This document shows positions 59,120 through 64,000 of a stretch of 64,000 nt of DNA, piece after piece (the stretch's first letter is position 1; the number at the start of each line of letters is the position of its first letter). Source of the DNA: Oxytricha trifallax (Eukaryota; Ciliophora; Spirotrichea; Sporadotrichida; Oxytrichidae); the NCBI GenBank assembly GCA_000711775.1, contig ARYC01000316.1:95854-159853 (forward strand), read 5' to 3'. The notes under the pieces were generated by a model. It made no database searches. It saw nothing but the letters and a program-made list of their open reading frames with translations, and was not told the origin of the DNA. The translations under genes and the position numbers were made by a program.

Positions 59120-60180
59120 CAATGGAAAATAAATTTATTATAGTAATTTAGCTTTTAAATTAATTTTACCAACCACCTTATACAAATTCAAATTATACTT
59201 TTAATTCAAATTGATATCTGTAATTGTTTCTCCTAGATTTAGTCAAAGATTATTTTTAATTTTTTTAATTCAAATATATTTTATTATTAGAATTTTCCTC
59301 TTTACTTTGTAATTTTTTTAATTAATATTGATTCATTAACTACTCAAAGTTTAAGTGGAAATTATTATATGATAAAGCATTGTAAAAGTATAGATAATTT
59401 CATTAAATTATTAAGAATTATCGTGACAAATATTAGGTTATAATTTTGCCTTCCCGAATTTTGTTTTTATATACATATTTAGACTTAAACATGAATTTTT
59501 CTTTGATAAATGTTGGCATAATATAATTTTCTATATTCATATTCCATATTTATTTCTTTGCATTTATCCTATATATCTGATTATTCGTAATATTTTAATA
59601 TCGTTTGAACAATAATCATTTCTAAGATATTATAGTAGATGATTTTAACTTGTAATACAAAATATTATAATTTTAATGATATTGAATTTTTGAAAATAAC
59701 AATCTGAAGTTATTCCTCCAATATTTATCAAATAACAAAATAATTCTATTTTATCTGATTTTCGAATATTTTATAATTTGGTATTTAAATTAATAAGTAG
59801 TTAAGTATATTCGTAAAGTAAAATCATTCTTGGTATTATCTAAAGTAAAATATTTTATAGTTAATAGAGAAATTTATCAGAGATTAAGGGATATCTAAAT
59901 TAGATTCTCTTACCTTCCAACAAACACCAATTTTTATAAATTCAAAATGCATTCATTTATTATTAAAATAAAATATTATACAATATCATATTAAATTCAC
60001 AGCATATTTTTCTATTTATTTAATATTAAATCTAAACAAAAGATTTATCTTTTAATTATAGATATTAAAATTATTTAAAGAAATATATCATATATATATA
60101 ATTTCAAAACAATTTACTCATAATAATTTAAATTGAGATACATACTTTTATATTTTAATAATTATTTGTTAACATAAAGT
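59120..60180. other. AT-rich interval
   Basis: No gene was recognised. Upstream side of the minus-strand gene at 58.3-59.1 kb; very AT-rich, with no repeat. Confidence 0.45.
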
Positions 60181-60189
60181 TACTCCTCG

Positions 60190-60565
60190 TAGTCTCAAAG
60201 TAATTTTGGTAATTGCAAGGTATGATTTCTTCTTCTATTTGGGCATCTTCCTAGTGACATTGTCCTTCACCATGAAAGCCATAAGCTTTTTTATCTCGCT
60301 GTCGTAGCGCCATTTAACTTAATTACTTTTGTACTTTATATAATGTTTATGAAGCGTGAGACAAAGGAGAGGGGTAGTGTGGAGTTTTCTTAGAGCTTTT
60401 AGAAACGAAGCTGAAAGTATTTACTTCAATAGAGAGCATATCTTTTTCGAATATATCTTTAATCCATTTTCTCCAAATATTTTACTCGCATTTGCTGGTA
60501 TTCGTATTTGCAGTTCACCTTCTCAATTATTATCAACCCTTCAAGTTATCCAGCCTCGATCATGA
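60190..60565 (-). CDS. Unknown basic protein fragment
   Basis: The minus strand reads GELQIRIPANASKIFGENGL, KIYSKKICSLLKQILSASF then, after a frame change near 60310, RYDSEIKKLMAFMVKDNVTR and KMPKQKKKSYLAITKITLRL. The locally GC-richer DNA and the coherent basic sequence support coding. The plus strand has a 69-codon frame without conventional stops (60356-60565), so strand assignment is not fully secure; the minus reading is more coherent. No family was recognised. Confidence 0.42.
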
Positions 60566-60759
60566 ACTACTGAGAACCACTAAGAATATGCAACTTTAAT
60601 ATATTTTATCTATCTTCTTTTGTCTAATTCAATCATAAATCAATAATTTAGCCCACCATAATTGTTGTTTCTCACTTTTAAAACTTTAGCAGTTTTAGCA
60701 ACATTTAACAGAGCTCTCAAAACTATTATAACATTTTATCTCTTGGACTGTCAAGTAAT

Positions 60760-61620
60760 CTCATTATGAATATGCACTCTGACCCAGAAAGTGAAACTCA
60801 CTATTTGAAAGTACTCTTGATTGATGGTATTTTTCTTGAAGGCAGTATTATAATTGTTACTTTTGAAGTTTATGAACTTATTAAATCATTGTTAAACTAT
60901 TTGATTTATAATGGGTTTTAGAGTTTTCATGTTAGCTCTTATTGAATTTGTATCAATATGGAATTCTCAATAAGGAAAGCACTTGACACTTAATTAATTC
61001 CTATGTATTTTAGATATTTTCTTAAGACGCCCAGGCTACATAAGGAATTTTCTTGAACAGCTCAAACAGCTGTATGACAATTACCCACCAAAAAAGGTAA
61101 AACTTTTGCTATTTTTCAAAGAGAGTATTTAGCATTTTTTTTTTTTGGAGTGATAATAATATCTTAATTTTAATTCAAGTCGCCATTAGTATTTCTCTAA
61201 TTTTTGGAAACTTATCATCAAGTGTTATCTGACATCGTTTAATCTTTATTAGTTTTACAATAAGCTTGATTAGCTGCCTTCTTGCTATTGATTAATAGAA
61301 AGAACCCCCATCCTATTCACTACTCATACTTCTATTTCTTCTAGCAAGATATGGGAATTTACTGTCTTATTTTCTCAGCCCAGAATGACTTAAAAAGTTT
61401 AGCAGAATATCCTTGACTGGGAGTATTTGCGTATCATCAACTGCAACTAGTTGTTAAATTTGTTTGTAAATAGGGTGGCAGACAGACTATACAGGACAGA
61501 AGGCTCGGATGCAAGAAGCAGGACTGAGGATGGGAGCTATATTGATGAGCTCTCCAGGCAATTTTTCAAAAAGAACATCCAGTGATCTTCTAAGAGCATT
61601 GATTGAGCTGTTATGAAAAT
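60760..61620 (+). CDS. Unknown protein, exons with introns
   Basis: Exon-like blocks: NMHSDPESETHYLKVLLIDG then IFLEGSIIIV (60767-60860), DIFLRRPGYIRNFLEQLKQL with YDNYPPKK (61014-61096) followed directly by GTAAAAC, and NILDWEYLRIINCNQLLNLF, VNRVADRLYRTEGSDARSRT and EDGSYIDELSRQFFKKNIQ (61400-61581), ending at a TGA. The last block is GC-richer (GCAGACAGACTATACAGG) and among the most convincing unnamed coding DNA here. The gap 61097 to about 61378 starts GT and has AG acceptors at 61343 and 61378, so it is probably an intron. No family was recognised. Confidence 0.6.
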
Positions 61621-61639
61621 CAAATAAATTTTAATTTTT

Positions 61640-63430
61640 GGTTAAAAATTTTATTAAAGCGTTAATAATTTTAGTATTTCAGGTTGCTTTATATGAAATC
61701 TATTTAGATAGTTGGTAAGTAGACTCTTTAATTAAAAATCAACATGGATATTTTTTTAATATAATTATCAATAACTCAATTAATTATCTCTAAATTATAA
61801 AATTATATTGGTTTTATTTGAATTGTTTTATGTTTATTTTTCTCATTAATTATCTTTTTGTATAGCAATCTCAATATATTTTCCTTTTACTTTATTATAT
61901 GCTTTATTTATTTTATCTTAATATCTGGAAATCGAATAGTTTTTTCATAAAAAATAAAATAAATATAAGATCATTATTTCATAAATAAATATATTCATAT
62001 TATCACTTTAAATAGTCTATTAGCGTTTGAAATCTTAAATTATAAATAACAAAAAGTAAAATATTTAGATATTATTAAATGATTTGTAAATAATTAGAAC
62101 AGTTAATTCCTGTTTTTGTGCTTATATTTATCTTATATTTGCTATAAAATATTTTGCAATTAAATTTTACTATAAATTATTAAAATATAATGATAAATAT
62201 AAAAATATATTTATAATTCATTATCTTATTATGTAATTAATTACTAAAATTATATTATATTTAAAATACATAAATTATAAATAAATAAGTTTGATTAAAT
62301 AATACTATCTTATTATTATTATTTTTCTTAAATAATAACTAATGCTTTTGCTCGCCTTAAATTTATTTTTGTCAAATAAGATTAAATAATTAAATTGTTG
62401 GAGTAATTATATTTATTCTATAGTTTTCTTTATATTTTTTTACTTATAGAATTATGAGTTGTTTTCTTTCTATTTCTAAGAAACTGATTTAAACTTAAAT
62501 TTAAAATTAATAAATCTTAATGATTTTAAATTCAGTGATTTCAATAAATTTGATGTATATACTTTAAAGATAAATAAATTAAAAATTATAATACAAAGTT
62601 TTATTTGAAAAAATATTAAATAAACTAAAATAGAGTTTTATCTTAAATGTTTATCAAATAATATAGAATTTATTTATCTTTTACTCATTTAAAATAAACA
62701 TATCGAATAAATTAATTTAACTTATGTGTATTTTGATATGTGAAATTAAAACTTAGAGTCTGTAAAAACTGATTTTATTTCATATAAACAATAAAAATTT
62801 TATATAAAAAATAGCTTTATAAAAATTAAAAAAAAATATCAAAAATATTAAAAAATACATAAGACATAATATAAATTAATATTAAAATATAAAAAACAGC
62901 ATAAATATATTTAATTAAATTAAATATAATCTAATTATTACTAATAACAGGAGATATATAGAACTTTACTTTGATTTTGGTGTAATTTTATTCTTAGGAA
63001 AATTAATATGCATCATATTATATTACATTTTTAGATTAAATTGTGCTTCTTCGAAGCTCTCTATAATTAAATTTAGCTTGTAAAAGATAAATTTTTTGAT
63101 ATTCTTATAAAGTTAGTGCAATTTACACTTATTATCTCTGACAAATTTAATATTCTTAAAAGCTTAATTGTTTTTTTACAGTTTTTAATTAAATTAAAAA
63201 ACTAATCTCTTCTAAGTAACTTATAAATTGATAAATATATCTTACTTATAAAATATGAATTTAGCATAACTTTCACATGTAATTATGATGCTTGCTTTAA
63301 AAACTATAAACCCATTATTTAAAAAAAATTTAAATTTATTAATTTTTTCTGTTATTGAAGGAATACATTCGATATTGTGAAATTAATTTTTAATTATTGA
63401 TAAAATACGTAAAAATAGGAAATTATAGAA
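61640..63430. other. Extremely AT-rich spacer
   Basis: About 1.8 kb with almost no G or C, no coding-like island, no tandem array and no inverted repeat that I could see. It is the longest empty stretch of the window. Confidence 0.5.
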
Positions 63431-63539
63431 ATAAAATAAATATTCAATTATGACCAAATTATAGGAACCATTGTGTTGATCGAATGTGTATTACTACAAA
63501 TTTTGTTGATTTTAGTGTTTAGCATCATAATATAAACCC

Positions 63540-63931
63540 CAAATTTTTCTTGAACAACTAAGTACTTGATTTTAATGTTTGGGAGGAATTCGATGATTTA
63601 CATGATCGTTTGACACAGTCAATTGGCGTTGATCAGGCATGGTCACTTCGTGTCGATTCGTCGTCGATAGGCTTGAGTTGAGGCCAATCAGCAATCCATT
63701 CTCATCTTCTAGATCCTAAAATCTATTGCTCCATCCTTGATCCATCGGTGCCATCATTGGTAGCTCAAGTAGTTGGACCATCATTAGTGTGTTGGTGGAC
63801 TTGACCTCGGCATTGCGCGGAGGTGAGAGAGGTTTGAGTAGGTTGGCGATTGATTAGTTTAGACTTAAACTTAAAAGCGTGATATATAATAGGGAAGTTT
63901 TAATCAATTAATTTAACAGTTCAACTGCCAT
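63540..63931 (-). CDS. GC-rich coding-like block, unknown protein
   Basis: Composition changes abruptly at about 63560 to near-balanced base content. The minus-strand frame from the ATG at 63929-63931 has no TGA to 63540: MAVELLNQLIKTSLL, SIANLLKPLSPPRNAEVKS, MMVQLLELPMMAPMDQG, ENGLLIGLNSSLSTTNRHEV and DHVNHRIPPKH. Upstream on the same strand, to the window edge, another frame gives NDDEWSCRCSGTSQDKHEWQ, perhaps a preceding exon. As with the ORF at 11.0 kb, this composition stands out. The gene may continue past the window end. No family was recognised. Confidence 0.45.
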
Positions 63932-64000
63932 TCATGCTTGTCTTGACTGGTGCCAGAGCACCTGCAACTCCACTCATCGTCATTGATGATTGACTCATAC

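Noticed and set aside
1-64000. Standard-code ORFs of 60-100 codons on both strands
   Set aside because: Most are chance frames or shadows. With TAA/TAG as Gln, absence of conventional stops is not how real genes look here, so they were used only where another line of evidence agreed.
1-64000. tRNA, rRNA and other RNA genes
   Set aside because: No GGTTCRANTCC-like T-arm or other hallmark was found on either strand by reading; a covariance-model scan would be decisive.
1-64000. Ciliate telomere repeats and the Tetrahymena chromosome-breakage 15-mer
   Set aside because: No tandem CCCCAA or CCCCAAAA array and no match to the breakage sequence; single CCCCAAAA occurrences such as near 32625 are isolated.
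1-64000. CRISPR array, riboswitch, bacterial promoter or operon
   Set aside because: The window is eukaryotic with introns and a ciliate-type code; no regularly spaced direct repeats were seen.

Overview
The window is nuclear DNA of a ciliate, or something with a ciliate-type genetic code. It is very AT-rich (roughly three quarters by eye), and TAA and TAG sit inside recognisable protein-coding stretches as glutamine codons. The clearest case is a degraded ARF GTPase at 29.5-30.1 kb: the invariant Gln of the NTQ motif is written TAA. TGA also appears inside coding stretches, often where Trp fits (ARF GLDW, where W is TGA), while TGA closes the most gene-like frames. TAA/TAG = Gln plus TGA = Trp and stop is known from karyorelict ciliates such as Loxodes and from Condylostoma; assignment to that group is inference. 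If all 64 codons can be sense, an open frame by itself proves nothing, so calls here rest on homology, amino-acid character, purine-rich coding strand and base composition. Most unnamed coding calls are therefore low to medium confidence, and their ends are approximate.

Layout. 1.4-3.2 kb: minus-strand coding-like DNA. 3.5-8.9 kb: a large plus-strand gene for a cell-surface protein with repeated cadherin-like (CADG-type) domains and AT-rich introns. 11.0-12.5 kb: an unusually GC-rich, well-preserved ORF of about 498 codons, meeting a minus-strand TPR-like fragment tail to tail. 13.6-14.0 kb: a foldback element with TA ends. 14.9-16.7 kb: unknown plus-strand coding DNA. 17.0-19.1 kb: an ATP-dependent DNA ligase I gene with frame breaks and altered motifs. 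19.3-20.3 kb: unknown plus-strand gene. 20.5-25.8 kb: minus-strand genes, including a Gln/Lys/Glu-rich coiled-coil protein. 27.5-29.4 kb: minus-strand coding DNA. 29.5 kb: ARF pseudogene. 31.2-33.0 kb: plus-strand coding DNA with a possible mannose-6-phosphate-receptor-like fold. 33.0-38.1 kb: two halves of an ABCA-type transporter in opposite orientation. 39.4-40.0 kb: a further ABCA piece. 40.6-45.9 kb: unknown plus-strand genes, one with a good 28-nt intron. 46.8-47.7 kb: minus-strand gene. Foldback elements lie at 44.2-44.6 and 48.3-49.2 kb. 49.6-57.5 kb: scattered plus-strand coding blocks. 58.3-59.1 and 60.2-60.6 kb: minus-strand genes. 60.8-61.6 kb: plus-strand gene. 61.7-63.4 kb: very AT-rich spacer. 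63.5-64.0 kb: GC-rich coding-like DNA running towards the window edge.

The recognisable genes (ARF, DNA ligase, ABCA) each carry frame breaks and changes at catalytic residues, so much of the window looks like a gene graveyard crossed by foldback transposons. Indel errors in a long-read assembly could mimic part of this, but not the lost catalytic residues. I saw no tRNA or rRNA gene, telomere repeat, CRISPR array or bacterial-type operon, and no promoter or terminator I could support.
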